Source of the DNA: Sulfuricurvum sp.
GTDB taxonomy: Bacteria > Campylobacterota > Campylobacteria > Campylobacterales > Sulfurimonadaceae
NCBI RefSeq assembly: GCF_028713855.1
Contig: NZ_JAQTNN010000008.1
Coordinates: 1 to 64,000 of the forward strand
Direction of reading: 5' to 3'
Length of the DNA: 64,000 nucleotides
The position numbers were made by a program, and so were the translations under genes. Positions 1 to 8,932 of the stretch are shown piece after piece. Numbering within the stretch: position 1 is the stretch's first letter; every line of letters begins with the position of its first letter. The notes under the pieces were generated by a model. That model worked only from the letters and a program-made list of their open reading frames with translations, was not told the DNA's origin and made no database searches.

Positions 1-209
1 AGGGGGCTAAGGAGAGAAGCGGCAATCTCCATAAAAAACCTTTTAGATTAATTGATGTTATTTTAAATTCGAAAACTATACCGAAATAATTATTAAACTA
101 AAATGTTTTTTGTTGTTTTTTGGAAAAAACTACTACTCCAGTTTATTTTTATAAGTTGGCAAACTATTTTTTTACGTCATAGTTCGATTTTAAAGAAAGG
201 GAAAACACT
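1..209. other. Left-edge region, possible tail of an upstream gene
   Basis: The first bases could hold the 3' end of a plus-strand gene that starts outside the window. Two frames are open from the edge: one stops at base 51 and one at base 89. The second reads ERSG, then KKPFRLID, which faintly recalls the ERxG...KPxxLI motif of amino-DNA methyltransferases, but about 28 residues are too few to decide. Bases 90-209 are AT-rich and hold the likely promoter and the weak Shine-Dalgarno stretch AAAGAAAGGG of the methyltransferase that follows. Confidence 0.25.
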
Positions 210-941
210 GTGGACAATACTAATCATTTCGATTCTATCGCTGACGTCTTTAACCGTATTTGGTATTTCTCTGACGATTACAAAGATTTTGTCATAAAGC
301 ATATCATAGGAGATATGTCCCTATCACACAATGATATCCTCGCCGATATCGGAGGGGGAACAGGAACATTTACAAGCCGATTGATGAATGAAGCGAATCT
401 GCGAAAAGCGTACTGCATAGAACCCTCGTCTGCGATGTGCGATGAAGCCTCCAAACTGGAAAATATCACAGCACTTTGTTCAGATGCCCATACTTTTTTA
501 ACCTCCAAAACCCCATTTACCAAAATGCTTCTCAAAGAGGTAATCCATCATATCCCTGAGAGAGAAAGCTTTTGGCAAAAGGCGTACGCTATGCTCCCCA
601 ATGGAGGAAAACTCCTCATTATCACACGTCCGCAACACATCGCTTTTCCATTTTTTGCAGCAGCCAAAGAGGCATTTGTACGAAATCAGCCTCCGCATGA
701 GCTTTTTGAAAATCAACTAAAAGCGTGCGGATTCGAGGTTATAACTACCCAGCGAAGCCACACTTTTACCCTCCCGAAAGAGAGTTGGTACGAGATGCTT
801 AGACACCGTTTTATGTCTGATTTGGGAGTCTTTAGTGATCAAGAGATCGAAGAAGGGATTAAAGAAATCGAGCAAATCTATACCGAAGATACAATTGATA
901 TAATCGACAATCTGATTTTCATCACGGCTCAACGGCGATGA
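210..941 (+). CDS. Class I SAM-dependent methyltransferase
   Basis: A 243-residue soluble protein with the glycine-rich SAM-binding motif I, ADIGGGTGTF, near residue 50 and an acidic motif II position in CIEPSS about 20 residues later. This is the Rossmann fold of small-molecule or lipid methyltransferases of the Methyltransf_11/25 type. Substrate is not predictable. The start is a GTG preceded by an AAAGAAAGGG stretch. It stands alone: the next gene is convergent and ends 20 bp away. Family membership is clear from the motif and length; a role in quinone, lipid or metabolite methylation would be guesswork. Confidence 0.75.
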   Translation: MDNTNHFDSIADVFNRIWYFSDDYKDFVIKHIIGDMSLSHNDILADIGGGTGTFTSRLMNEANLRKAYCIEPSSAMCDEASKLENITALCSDAHTFLTSKTPFTKMLLKEVIHHIPERESFWQKAYAMLPNGGKLLIITRPQHIAFPFFAAAKEAFVRNQPPHELFENQLKACGFEVITTQRSHTFTLPKESWYEMLRHRFMSDLGVFSDQEIEEGIKEIEQIYTEDTIDIIDNLIFITAQRR

Positions 942-960
942 AAATCTTTAAAATATCTTT

Positions 961-2256
961 TTATTTTGATAGTGACTCATAATCAACAACCTGATTCCGC
1001 CCTTTATTCTTGGCAGTATAGAGAGCCTCATCGGCACGTTTAACCACCTCTTTATAACCATCATCATTGAGATCAAACACCGAAATACCGAAACTGCAAG
1101 TTTTTTGACCTATGGTATCAAATCGGTACGATTCAATCGAACTGCGAAGCTTTTCCGCCAATAAGCTAACCTCAATCTCTGTTGTGTGAGGACAGATAAT
1201 TAAAAATTCTTCACCGCCCCAACGCCCCAAAATATCCGTTTCACGGATATGTTCCGATAATATTTTTGAAATAGCGACCAGAACATGATCCCCTACATCA
1301 TGCCCATAGGTATCGTTTACCTCTTTAAAATGGTCAATATCGAGCATAATAACCGCAAAGGTGTGGCTGTAACGCTTTGAACGTTTAATCTCTTTATTAA
1401 AACTGTTTTCTAAATACATCCGATTATGCAGCTGGGTAAGCTGATCGGTTATAGAGAGCTCTTCAACCCGTTTTTTGTCGGTAATGTTTTGACTGATTGC
1501 GGTATAACCGACTTTTATTCCCAAATCATCAAACAAAGGATATATCATCGTATCCAACCAATAAAAAGATCCGTTTTTATTACGGTTTTTGATCTCTCCG
1601 CACCAAGTATCTCCCTTGGTAATAGTCTCCCATAGTTTTGCAAATACTGATGCTTTCATATCAGGATGTCTGACAATCCGATGTAATTTTCCGATCAATT
1701 GCTCTTTTTTGTATCCTGATACCTTACAAAATGCGTCGGATACCTCGGTAATATTTCCCTCTAAATCGGTGCTAGAGATAATGATATTTTTATCGATAAG
1801 CGCCATTTGTTTCTCAATCGTTTTTACGTATGATTGAGACTTTTCCAACGCACGGTTCAGCGTATTTCGAAGATTAAAGGTTTGTAACGTATTTTTAATA
1901 CGAACTAATAATTCCTCTTTCTGAAAGGGTTTTAAGAGATAATCAACCGCTCCGAGCTCAAATCCTTTTACAATGCTATCATTATCGTGTTTAGCGGTCA
2001 AAAATATGATAGGAATATGACTGGTTTTATGATTATCCTTAATCCGTTTTGCCACTTCAAACCCGCTCATCCCCGGCATCATAATATCGAGTAATATTAA
2101 ATCCGGCTTTGTGTCGGAGTATATGATTTGGAGGGCTTTTTCACCATTGGTTGCAACCAATAAATCGTACTTTTGGAATAGAATTTCAGCCACAACCGAT
2201 ATATTTAAAGGCTCATCATCCACCATTAAAATTTTTTGCTTGATATTCTCTTTCAT
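961..2256 (-). CDS. Response regulator diguanylate cyclase (REC-PAS-GGDEF)
   Basis: A 431-residue soluble protein. Residues 8-125 are a receiver domain with the acidic pair D13/D14, phosphoacceptor D57 and Lys in LLKPF. Residues 155-265 are a PAS domain of the type with RHPDM and a YW pair. The C-terminal GGDEF domain has the active-site motif GGEEF at about 347. The product-binding I-site RETD lies five residues before it, so feedback inhibition by c-di-GMP is expected. The start ATG overlaps the stop of the hybrid kinase gene by 4 bp, so the two are translationally coupled. The kinase HPt domain is the likely phosphodonor, making this the output of the PhnD-like protein/kinase pathway. Confidence 0.93.
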   Translation of the reverse strand: MKENIKQKILMVDDEPLNISVVAEILFQKYDLLVATNGEKALQIIYSDTKPDLILLDIMMPGMSGFEVAKRIKDNHKTSHIPIIFLTAKHDNDSIVKGFELGAVDYLLKPFQKEELLVRIKNTLQTFNLRNTLNRALEKSQSYVKTIEKQMALIDKNIIISSTDLEGNITEVSDAFCKVSGYKKEQLIGKLHRIVRHPDMKASVFAKLWETITKGDTWCGEIKNRNKNGSFYWLDTMIYPLFDDLGIKVGYTAISQNITDKKRVEELSITDQLTQLHNRMYLENSFNKEIKRSKRYSHTFAVIMLDIDHFKEVNDTYGHDVGDHVLVAISKILSEHIRETDILGRWGGEEFLIICPHTTEIEVSLLAEKLRSSIESYRFDTIGQKTCSFGISVFDLNDDGYKEVVKRADEALYTAKNKGRNQVVDYESLSK

Positions 2257-5186
2257 TGTACGGAACCTGATATTTTTTGAAGTATTTCTAAAGCCTTATC
2301 GTATTGATACGTATGTAAATATTCGATCACTGTTTTACATGATTCTTCGCCATACGTAGTATATAACATCTTTTCAAGAGTTAGAACCCTTCCCTCCTGG
2401 ATAATGGAGGAATGTCTCAAATCTTCCATAACCTTCCCTATAAACGATGCGGTCTCTTCAGCACTGAAAATCGTATCCGGCTTCAATGAACTCTCATTTT
2501 GATAAAACATCCGGATATTTCGGATCATTTCATTTACTAATATGACAAGTTCTGGTATCAATGACTGTATTTTTTTCGGATCATCGGAAAGATCTATAGT
2601 ACTGGAGAGGCTATAGATTTTCTCCATAGAAAGATTCCCGCTGATCCCTTTCAGGGTGTGAATAAGATGTTTAAACGGTTCCGTTTCTACCTCATCAGCA
2701 TTAAATTCAATCCCTTCATATTCATCACAAAAATACAGCAGATACCGTTTCATCCGTTCGCTATCGCTTCCGATTCTATCTGTTAATGATTGCATGTCAA
2801 TCCCATCGATTACAACCTTCAAACTCTCTACCGGAGGAACCTCTTTTTTGACTTTTTCAACCTTTTTAAAAAAGATTTCTTTAGGTTTAATCCATCGTAC
2901 TAGCGTCTCAAGCAAGGCATCGTTTTCGATAGGTTTACTCAAATGTTCATTCATCCCTACCGCAGACGTAAGCTCTTTGTCTTTTTGCATAACAGCGGCA
3001 CTCAGGGCTATAATCGGCACCTCTTTATACTCGGAGATCATTCTGATTACCTTAGTTGCCTCAAATCCATCCATAATCGGCATTTGCAAATCCATCAAGA
3101 TCAAATCATACAACATCGTTTGCGCAAGTTCTACCGCCTCTTTTCCGTTTGTCGCTATATCGACAATGACATCCAAAGATTCCAACATTCCCAATACAAC
3201 AATCTGATTGATTTTATTGTCTTCTACGAGTAAAATACGCGAACCCTGAAGTGCATTCAAACGCTCTGGAGTGATCACGGTTTTTTCATGAATAGGTTGG
3301 TCTGAAAACAATTTCATTTTCCCGAACTTCACCGTAAAATTAAAGGTACTCCCGACACCTGCTTCACTCTCCACGCTTATATCACCATCCATCATCTGCA
3401 CCAATTGTTTTGAAATGGCAAGCCCAAGCCCTGTCCCTCCGAATTGGCGTGTAATAGAAGTATCAGCTTGTGAAAACTCTTGGAAGAGTTTACTTTGAGC
3501 TTCCGTATTCATTCCGATTCCCGTATCTTTGATGCTAAACAATAGGTGATAGTAGTTATCATCTTCCTGTGTCACAATAACAGAAATCGTAATAGTCCCC
3601 GATTCGGTAAACTTCACCGCATTACCGACCAGATTCGTCAAAATCTGTGTCAAACGCAGAGGATCACCAATCATCATGCTCTCAATCAGATCAACTTCCA
3701 AGTTGATTGCTAACCCTTTTTGATGTGCTTGAAACTCAAAAAGACTCATAATATTACGAAGGACATTGTTCAGTTCAAATGGTTTGTATTCCAAATCAAA
3801 CTTCCCTGCCTCAATTTTAGAGTAATCGAGAATATCGTTAATAACATCCAATAACGCGTGAGAAGATATATTTGATTTTTCGAGAAAATCGCGTTGCGTG
3901 GGTTCCAAATCGGTTTTAAGAACCAACTCTGTCAATCCGATAATGCCGTTTAACGGTGTCCGAATTTCATGAGACATGTTGGCTAAAAAGTCAGATTTTG
4001 CTTTCGCCGCCTGCTCGGCTGCTTCTTTAGCTTTTTCGAGTTCCCTCTGGCGCTCTTTTTGTTCTGTGATATCGATTCCGATGGTCGTGACATACTGCAT
4101 TTGACCATCTTCATCGCTAACAAGAGCATTAGACCATTCAAATATCTTCTCTTCACCGTCTTTGGATATCCATGAGTTCTGAAAACTTTCAGTGATGTTC
4201 CCCTCTCGTGCATTTTCAATAATACCGACTACTTTGTCTCGCATTTGCATCGGTAAAAATCTCGCCCAAAAATAGGGTTCTGACGCAATCTCGTGTTGAG
4301 TGTATCCGGTAAAACGTTCCCCAAATGGGTTAAGGTTGATCATAACCCCCTGGCGATCAATAATCGCGATGATGGCATTGGCACTTTCAACCAGCGTTTT
4401 ATTGATACTTTTCTCGTAAATCAGTTTGTTTTCGAGTTCATTCCGCTGAATAATATCTTCTCTGAGTCGTATGACCGCTTCATTTAATGTAGCATTGCGT
4501 TCAGCGATACGCTCCTGCATCAGATGCAGTGTCTCTGAGAGAACCGATATCTCATCTCCATCGGTTCCGATTTCCAAACTATCTGTCTGTTCATCCTGTG
4601 CTATGCGCTGTGCATAAAAGGTCAATTCATTTAAGGCATTGGTCAATTTACGGCCGATAATATACGCGATAAAAGAGCTGATACTAATCTCAATCACGAT
4701 TAGAAAAAATGTCCAATTTCTATTTTTTTCGATCGCTTGTAAACTTTCGGTAATTTCAAAAAGAATTTTTGCATTTCCAAGTATCTCTCCATCAATGTCA
4801 ATTGGGACGATTTTTACTCTAAAAGCTCTCTCTTTATGTAATATATCGCCGGATGATATGCTAAAATGATCGATATTGAGAGTCGTATCTGATCTAGCGT
4901 AAGAAAGCAACCGTTCTTGATTGTCGAAAACTTTCACCGCTACAATATTTTTTAGATGAACAAAACTTCTAGCCTGATTATCCAATGTCCCCAGATCATA
5001 TACCGCTAGAGGTGTCTTTGCCATTTCTGCAAAAAGTGTGCCCCCCGTTTGAATTTTTTCATCAATAAGAGAGCGGGATAATTTTGCCTGAGAGGAGAAG
5101 TTAAAAAAAACGATCAGAGAAATAAACAGGATTTCAATACTCAAAAAAGAGAGGATAAATCGATATCGAAATGAGAGTTTCATCAT
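2253..5186 (-). CDS. Hybrid sensor histidine kinase (TM-HAMP-PAS-HisKA-HATPase-REC-HPt)
   Basis: A 977-residue BarA/TorS-type tripartite kinase. Membrane segments at about 8-29 and 160-178 enclose a periplasmic sensor of about 130 residues; a HAMP-like linker and a PAS domain (260-375) follow. HisKA has [10 protein letters not shown] with H406. The ATPase domain has GNAVKFT, KDTGIG and GGTGLGLA. The receiver has D699 in LILMDLQMP, and the C-terminal HPt domain carries HTLKG with H843. The ATG directly follows the stop of the PhnD-like protein gene with no gap, and the 3' end overlaps the diguanylate cyclase gene. The phosphorelay is therefore expected to run H406, D699, H843, then D57 of the next protein. 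The periplasmic sensor may read the binding protein rather than a free ligand; that part is inference from gene order. Confidence 0.95.
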   Translation of the reverse strand: MMKLSFRYRFILSFLSIEILFISLIVFFNFSSQAKLSRSLIDEKIQTGGTLFAEMAKTPLAVYDLGTLDNQARSFVHLKNIVAVKVFDNQERLLSYARSDTTLNIDHFSISSGDILHKERAFRVKIVPIDIDGEILGNAKILFEITESLQAIEKNRNWTFFLIVIEISISSFIAYIIGRKLTNALNELTFYAQRIAQDEQTDSLEIGTDGDEISVLSETLHLMQERIAERNATLNEAVIRLREDIIQRNELENKLIYEKSINKTLVESANAIIAIIDRQGVMINLNPFGERFTGYTQHEIASEPYFWARFLPMQMRDKVVGIIENAREGNITESFQNSWISKDGEEKIFEWSNALVSDEDGQMQYVTTIGIDITEQKERQRELEKAKEAAEQAAKAKSDFLANMSHEIRTPLNGIIGLTELVLKTDLEPTQRDFLEKSNISSHALLDVINDILDYSKIEAGKFDLEYKPFELNNVLRNIMSLFEFQAHQKGLAINLEVDLIESMMIGDPLRLTQILTNLVGNAVKFTESGTITISVIVTQEDDNYYHLLFSIKDTGIGMNTEAQSKLFQEFSQADTSITRQFGGTGLGLAISKQLVQMMDGDISVESEAGVGSTFNFTVKFGKMKLFSDQPIHEKTVITPERLNALQGSRILLVEDNKINQIVVLGMLESLDVIVDIATNGKEAVELAQTMLYDLILMDLQMPIMDGFEATKVIRMISEYKEVPIIALSAAVMQKDKELTSAVGMNEHLSKPIENDALLETLVRWIKPKEIFFKKVEKVKKEVPPVESLKVVIDGIDMQSLTDRIGSDSERMKRYLLYFCDEYEGIEFNADEVETEPFKHLIHTLKGISGNLSMEKIYSLSSTIDLSDDPKKIQSLIPELVILVNEMIRNIRMFYQNESSLKPDTIFSAEETASFIGKVMEDLRHSSIIQEGRVLTLEKMLYTTYGEESCKTVIEYLHTYQYDKALEILQKISGSVQ

Positions 5187-5996
5187 TTATTCTTGCGTAG
5201 AAGGTAGTGCCACTGCAATATCGCGTACCGCGTCATACTCACTATCATCCGTTTGAATAAGATGCTTCATACTCAAAGAAGCAATCATAGGATCAGGAAT
5301 CTCTAAAATAGCTTTTGTCATTTTTGCTTTGAGACTTTCAGGCATAGATGTTCTAAAAGCGAACGGATGACTGGGATATGCTTTGGTTTTATACGAAATG
5401 ACAAGAGCATTTTTAGTCTCTTTATCTTCAAGATTATTGAATGTCCGCTCTATTCCTCCCCCGACGTCGCCTATCCCCCGAGCAACTCCCTTGTAGACGG
5501 AATCGTGCGAATTAACATAACGATAATTTTTATCTTTGTTAATATCATTTCCGTATTTTTTTAATAATTCGTATTTTGGCAGAAGCGTTGCGGCAAACGC
5601 ATCGGGTGCAGCAAAAAGGAACGATTTCCCTTTGAGCATCGAAATATCCGAAAGATCGCTGTTCTTTCGGACAACCAAAATCCCGACAATATTTTTTTCA
5701 TCCCGTACTTTCGCAATATATCCCTGGCGTTTATGTGCAACAACGTAATGATACGGATTCATATACGCTATATCATACCCTCCGCTATACAGTACTTTTT
5801 CAAATTCGGGAATGGAACGCTCGATCTTAAGAATAACTTTTGCTCCGGTAGCATTTTCCAAATAGCTCACAACCGGCTGCCAATCTCTAATCAGCTCAAT
5901 CGGACTTTGTTGAGGCACAACCCCAAATATTAAGGGTTTTGCAAATAAGGGGGTAAACATGAAGGAGCTAAGCAATAAAACGGCAATTCGTCGCAT
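5187..5996 (-). CDS. PhnD-like periplasmic substrate-binding protein
   Basis: A 269-residue secreted protein with a signal peptide ending near LFAKP. The fold is that of the phosphate/phosphite/phosphonate-binding (PhnD) family: FGVVPQQSP at the N terminus, YDIAYMNPYHYV around residue 95 and a DVGGG loop near 180. No transporter permease or ATPase is nearby. It is instead the first gene of an operon with a hybrid kinase and a diguanylate cyclase. PhnD-family proteins such as AioX are known to serve as ligand sensors for a partner kinase, so a sensing role is more likely than uptake. The ligand (phosphonate, phosphite, arsenite or another oxyanion) cannot be read from the sequence. Confidence 0.85.
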   Translation of the reverse strand: MRRIAVLLLSSFMFTPLFAKPLIFGVVPQQSPIELIRDWQPVVSYLENATGAKVILKIERSIPEFEKVLYSGGYDIAYMNPYHYVVAHKRQGYIAKVRDEKNIVGILVVRKNSDLSDISMLKGKSFLFAAPDAFAATLLPKYELLKKYGNDINKDKNYRYVNSHDSVYKGVARGIGDVGGGIERTFNNLEDKETKNALVISYKTKAYPSHPFAFRTSMPESLKAKMTKAILEIPDPMIASLSMKHLIQTDDSEYDAVRDIAVALPSTQE

Positions 5997-6127
5997 CAGG
6001 TTCCTTTAAAAGGTGATTGATACGATTATAGCAGTGTTATCGTGATTTCAGAGAATTTTTTCGTTATTTTTTTATTCTATTCATCTCTAAAATTTTATAC
6101 AAACAGAATCTGTGATATTATTATTCC

Positions 6128-7597
6128 ATGATAACGTTACCCCCTGAAGCACGGCTGAACATCCTCCTTCCCAACATGAACAAAGCGCTCGGTGAAGCGA
6201 TCAAAAATGCTACCCCCGAACAGCTCGAAACACTCAAAGAGGGAAAAGATCTCAAAGGGCTCCTCACATCCGTATTTCAGGATAAAATCACCTCTACCAA
6301 ATCCGATACTGTTTTACTCGATATTTTAAAAAATTCTACCGTTTTTAAAAAGTTGGGGAGTCTCACCGATAATCTCCAATCCCTCCTAAAAGAGTTAAAA
6401 ACATCTCCCGATCTCTCTCCTAAAACTGCTGTATTGGAAAAATTTCTCAAAAATATTGCTCTTATTGATACCCAAACGCTCAAAAATCAAGTGACCAACA
6501 GCGGGGTTTTCATGGAGTCCAAATTTGCCGCAGCGTTACAAAAACTCCCCGATCTCACACAAACCCTCGAACAGCTTAGCAATGTTCTGAGTAAAAGCCC
6601 TCAAAGCGAAGCCAAAGTCCTTCAAAGACAAATTTTAACTCTTTTAGAAAATCCTATTCTCTCGACATCATCCCAAAACTTCCAAAACGCCCTCACCCTC
6701 ACCGATACATTGAAGAAAGTGACCGATAATCTCCACACTCTTCTCTCCAAAAGCGATCCTCTCTACTCCAAAGAGGTCTCTGCCCTCGCCCAAAAACTCG
6801 ATCAGATCAGTGTCGTTCAAGAGCTAAAAACGACTCTCTCCCAACTCTACGGTACCCTTTTACGCAGCAGTGCCCCTGATACGAATGAGTTACTTGATTC
6901 CATCGAAAAACTGCTCAAAAATTTGAATAATGCCCCTACCGAAGCGTTAAAAACATTTACCCAACAGCTCAAAAGTGCCATAAATGAAGGTGATATCACC
7001 AAAGAGCTCTCCTCTCTTATCACCAAACTAAGCGAGTTTACCAACCCAAAAGAGCTGGTAAGCGAAACCTTCTTACAAGAATCGATGGCCGATGATCTGA
7101 AGTCCAATCTCCTCTCTCTGCACGAAGAACTCACCCGTTCAAGCGATCCCAATGCTCCTACGCTACTGGAACAAACCGATAAGCTTCTGACTCAGATCGA
7201 CTATCATCAGCTGATCTCCTATCTGGGTGCTTCGAATTCCATTTACATCCCCTTCGCATGGGATCAACTCGAAGAGGGTTCAATGGCATTTAAAAAAACA
7301 GCGGGGGAAAAGTTTTATTGCGAAATCAATCTCCGTCTCAAAGAGTACGGCGAGCTGAATCTGATGATGGCATTGTATGAGGGAAATCAGCTCGAAATCC
7401 AAGCCCACACCGAAAAACCAGAGCTTAAAACTTTGATTCAAGAAAATATTTCGCAGCTGCGATCACTGCTGATCAATGCCGATCTCACTCCGAGGTCTAT
7501 ACGGGTTTTTGAGATGAAAGAGACACTATCACCGCTAAAAGAAACCTATACGACTGAGCGAAACGGAACGGATTTAGGATTTGAGGTAAAGGTATGA
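6128..7597 (+). CDS. FliK-like flagellar hook-length control protein
   Basis: A 489-residue protein with a long, Leu/Lys/Ser-rich, helical and low-complexity body (residues 1-360) and a compact C-terminal domain (about 375-470). The latter has the pattern of the FliK C-terminal (Flg_hook) domain: alternating hydrophobic strands, KEYGELNLMM, then LRSLLINADLTPRSIRV. FliK is the secreted ruler that tells FlhB to switch export specificity. The following gene, overlapping by 4 bp, encodes a homologue of the FlhB C-terminal domain, which strongly supports an export-switch role. The ATG lacks a clear Shine-Dalgarno sequence. Sequence divergence makes it uncertain whether this is the main FliK or a paralogue. 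Confidence 0.65.
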   Translation: MITLPPEARLNILLPNMNKALGEAIKNATPEQLETLKEGKDLKGLLTSVFQDKITSTKSDTVLLDILKNSTVFKKLGSLTDNLQSLLKELKTSPDLSPKTAVLEKFLKNIALIDTQTLKNQVTNSGVFMESKFAAALQKLPDLTQTLEQLSNVLSKSPQSEAKVLQRQILTLLENPILSTSSQNFQNALTLTDTLKKVTDNLHTLLSKSDPLYSKEVSALAQKLDQISVVQELKTTLSQLYGTLLRSSAPDTNELLDSIEKLLKNLNNAPTEALKTFTQQLKSAINEGDITKELSSLITKLSEFTNPKELVSETFLQESMADDLKSNLLSLHEELTRSSDPNAPTLLEQTDKLLTQIDYHQLISYLGASNSIYIPFAWDQLEEGSMAFKKTAGEKFYCEINLRLKEYGELNLMMALYEGNQLEIQAHTEKPELKTLIQENISQLRSLLINADLTPRSIRVFEMKETLSPLKETYTTERNGTDLGFEVKV

Positions 7598-7845
7598 AAA
7601 AAGCGGTCGCAATGCGCTACGATAGCGAAAAGGAAAATGCCCCGCGCGTCATTGCTTCAGGCAAAGGGATAACGGCTGAAAATATTATCAAAATAGCCGA
7701 ACTCCATAACCTCCCCATCCGTAAAGATGAAGATTTGGTAGAGCTTTTGAGCAAAGTGGAAATCGATAAAGAGATCCCCGAAAAGCTCTATGTAGCAGTT
7801 GCGGAAGTCTTTAAATTTATCTACAAAATTACGAATCCTCGATAA
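7594..7845 (+). CDS. FlhB C-terminal domain homologue (FlhX/FlhB2-like)
   Basis: An 83-residue soluble protein matching the cytoplasmic tail of FlhB: AVAMRYD at the start, APRVIASGKG, then LHNLPIRKD, EIPEKLYVAVAEV and a C-terminal aromatic helix. It begins after the point where FlhB has its NPTH self-cleavage site, so it resembles the cleaved FlhB-CC fragment without the membrane part. Such stand-alone proteins (FlhX of Helicobacter pylori) are known in this phylum and can replace the native FlhB fragment. The ATG overlaps the FliK-like gene stop by 4 bp. Its last 17 bp overlap the convergent YcgN-family gene. Confidence 0.82.
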   Translation: MKKAVAMRYDSEKENAPRVIASGKGITAENIIKIAELHNLPIRKDEDLVELLSKVEIDKEIPEKLYVAVAEVFKFIYKITNPR

Positions 7846-8287
7846 AATCATCCACAATATAATCTTCCAACTCAATATCGTCACTCTCCAAAACAGGCTC
7901 AAGAGCGTGCATTCCGAACGGGCGTACGGAGTGAGGGTCTTTTGTGATGAGCGGATGCCATGACGGAAGCGGTTTCCCCTGATGGCGTAAACGATAGGCA
8001 CAGGTATCAGGAAGCCATGTATACTCTGCCGCCCGCTGGGGGGTAAGTCTCATACACCCCTCTACTCTCGCAAAACGGTTGGCATAATCGCTGCATTGTC
8101 CCGCTTTTATATCGTAGCAATGGCACGCAACACGGGTCAGATAGATAGGTGCCGTATCGTCATCTTCATCCTGAAGACGGTTCAAACAGCATAGTCCGCA
8201 TCCGTCACACAGTGCTTCCCACTCGTGCGGTGTTAATTCGTCGAGGGTTTTTGTTTCCCAAAATTGGGCAGTTTCATCTTGTTTCAT
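7829..8287 (-). CDS. YcgN-family (UPF0260) cysteine cluster protein
   Basis: A 152-residue soluble protein with a cysteine cluster CDGCGLCC (C27, C30, C33, C34) and further paired cysteines at VACHCYD and near C80 and C96. It ends in an acidic tail. This matches the UPF0260/YcgN family in length and cysteine pattern; the cysteines probably bind a metal or Fe-S centre, but the function is unknown. The ATG has no obvious Shine-Dalgarno sequence. The 3' end overlaps the convergent FlhB-tail gene by 17 bp, so there is no room for a terminator between them. Confidence 0.88.
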   Translation of the reverse strand: MKQDETAQFWETKTLDELTPHEWEALCDGCGLCCLNRLQDEDDDTAPIYLTRVACHCYDIKAGQCSDYANRFARVEGCMRLTPQRAAEYTWLPDTCAYRLRHQGKPLPSWHPLITKDPHSVRPFGMHALEPVLESDDIELEDYIVDDFIEDS

Positions 8288-8432
8288 AGTCGAAAAATAG
8301 CATATTTGCGATTAAAACAATCTATTTCAACCCTTTAGATTGACGTACAAAAATACAAAATTCACAATAAATGATCACTTTTTCATCACATTTGTAGCAA
8401 AACAGTAATACAGATTGGTGTACAATGACGTT

Positions 8433-8930
8433 ATGATATACAGAATGAAAATATTATTACCTGCAATTCATTCAATGATTTTACTGCTGTGTGCAGTTAT
8501 CATGCAAGTACATGCATCCGAGGATACTCAAAAAGAAAAAATAGCATTAATACAACCCATCGAACAACATGCAATCATCTATGGAGAAGGTGAACGAAAA
8601 ATATATGTATTTGTTGATCCTAAGTGTCCCCATTCGCGTGATTTTATCACTATGATTAATGAGAATGCAAAAATGCGGGGCATTTATCGATACTATATCT
8701 TTTTTTACGAGCTAAAACGTTTTCATTCACATAACCTAATAGCAACCCTATATGCGTCATCTTCGCCACTGCAACGAACACTCGAAGTGATGGTAGGGGG
8801 CAAAGAGATAGTGACAGATACCCGAATTGAACCAAAAATTGAAGCGAAAATAGATGATATCGCCCGTGTAGCTGATACCATTGGTATTTCAAAACGCCCT
8901 TATCTGATTATATTGAAAGAGAACAAGTAG
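8433..8930 (+). CDS. Secreted thioredoxin-fold protein with a single active-site cysteine
   Basis: A protein of about 165 residues with an N-terminal signal peptide ending near VHASE. It has a thioredoxin-like core: YVFVDPKCPHSRDF, where DsbC/DsbG-type proteins have CPYC, and a KRPYLII segment at the cis-proline position. The second active-site cysteine is replaced by Ser (CPHS), leaving one cysteine in the mature protein, so it cannot form an internal redox disulfide. It could be a glutathionylation- or adduct-type thiol protein, or a binding module. The start is uncertain (ATG at 8433 or 8445; a TTG at 8415 also fits). It lies 2 bp before the RND exporter gene, so the two probably work together. 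Confidence 0.7.
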   Translation: MIYRMKILLPAIHSMILLLCAVIMQVHASEDTQKEKIALIQPIEQHAIIYGEGERKIYVFVDPKCPHSRDFITMINENAKMRGIYRYYIFFYELKRFHSHNLIATLYASSSPLQRTLEVMVGGKEIVTDTRIEPKIEAKIDDIARVADTIGISKRPYLIILKENK

Positions 8931-8932
8931 CC

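Noticed and set aside
103-297. 64-residue plus-strand open frame at the left edge
   Set aside because: It overlaps the methyltransferase start in another frame, has no ribosome binding site and is very rich in Phe, Leu, Ile, Lys and Thr, as chance frames in AT-rich DNA are.
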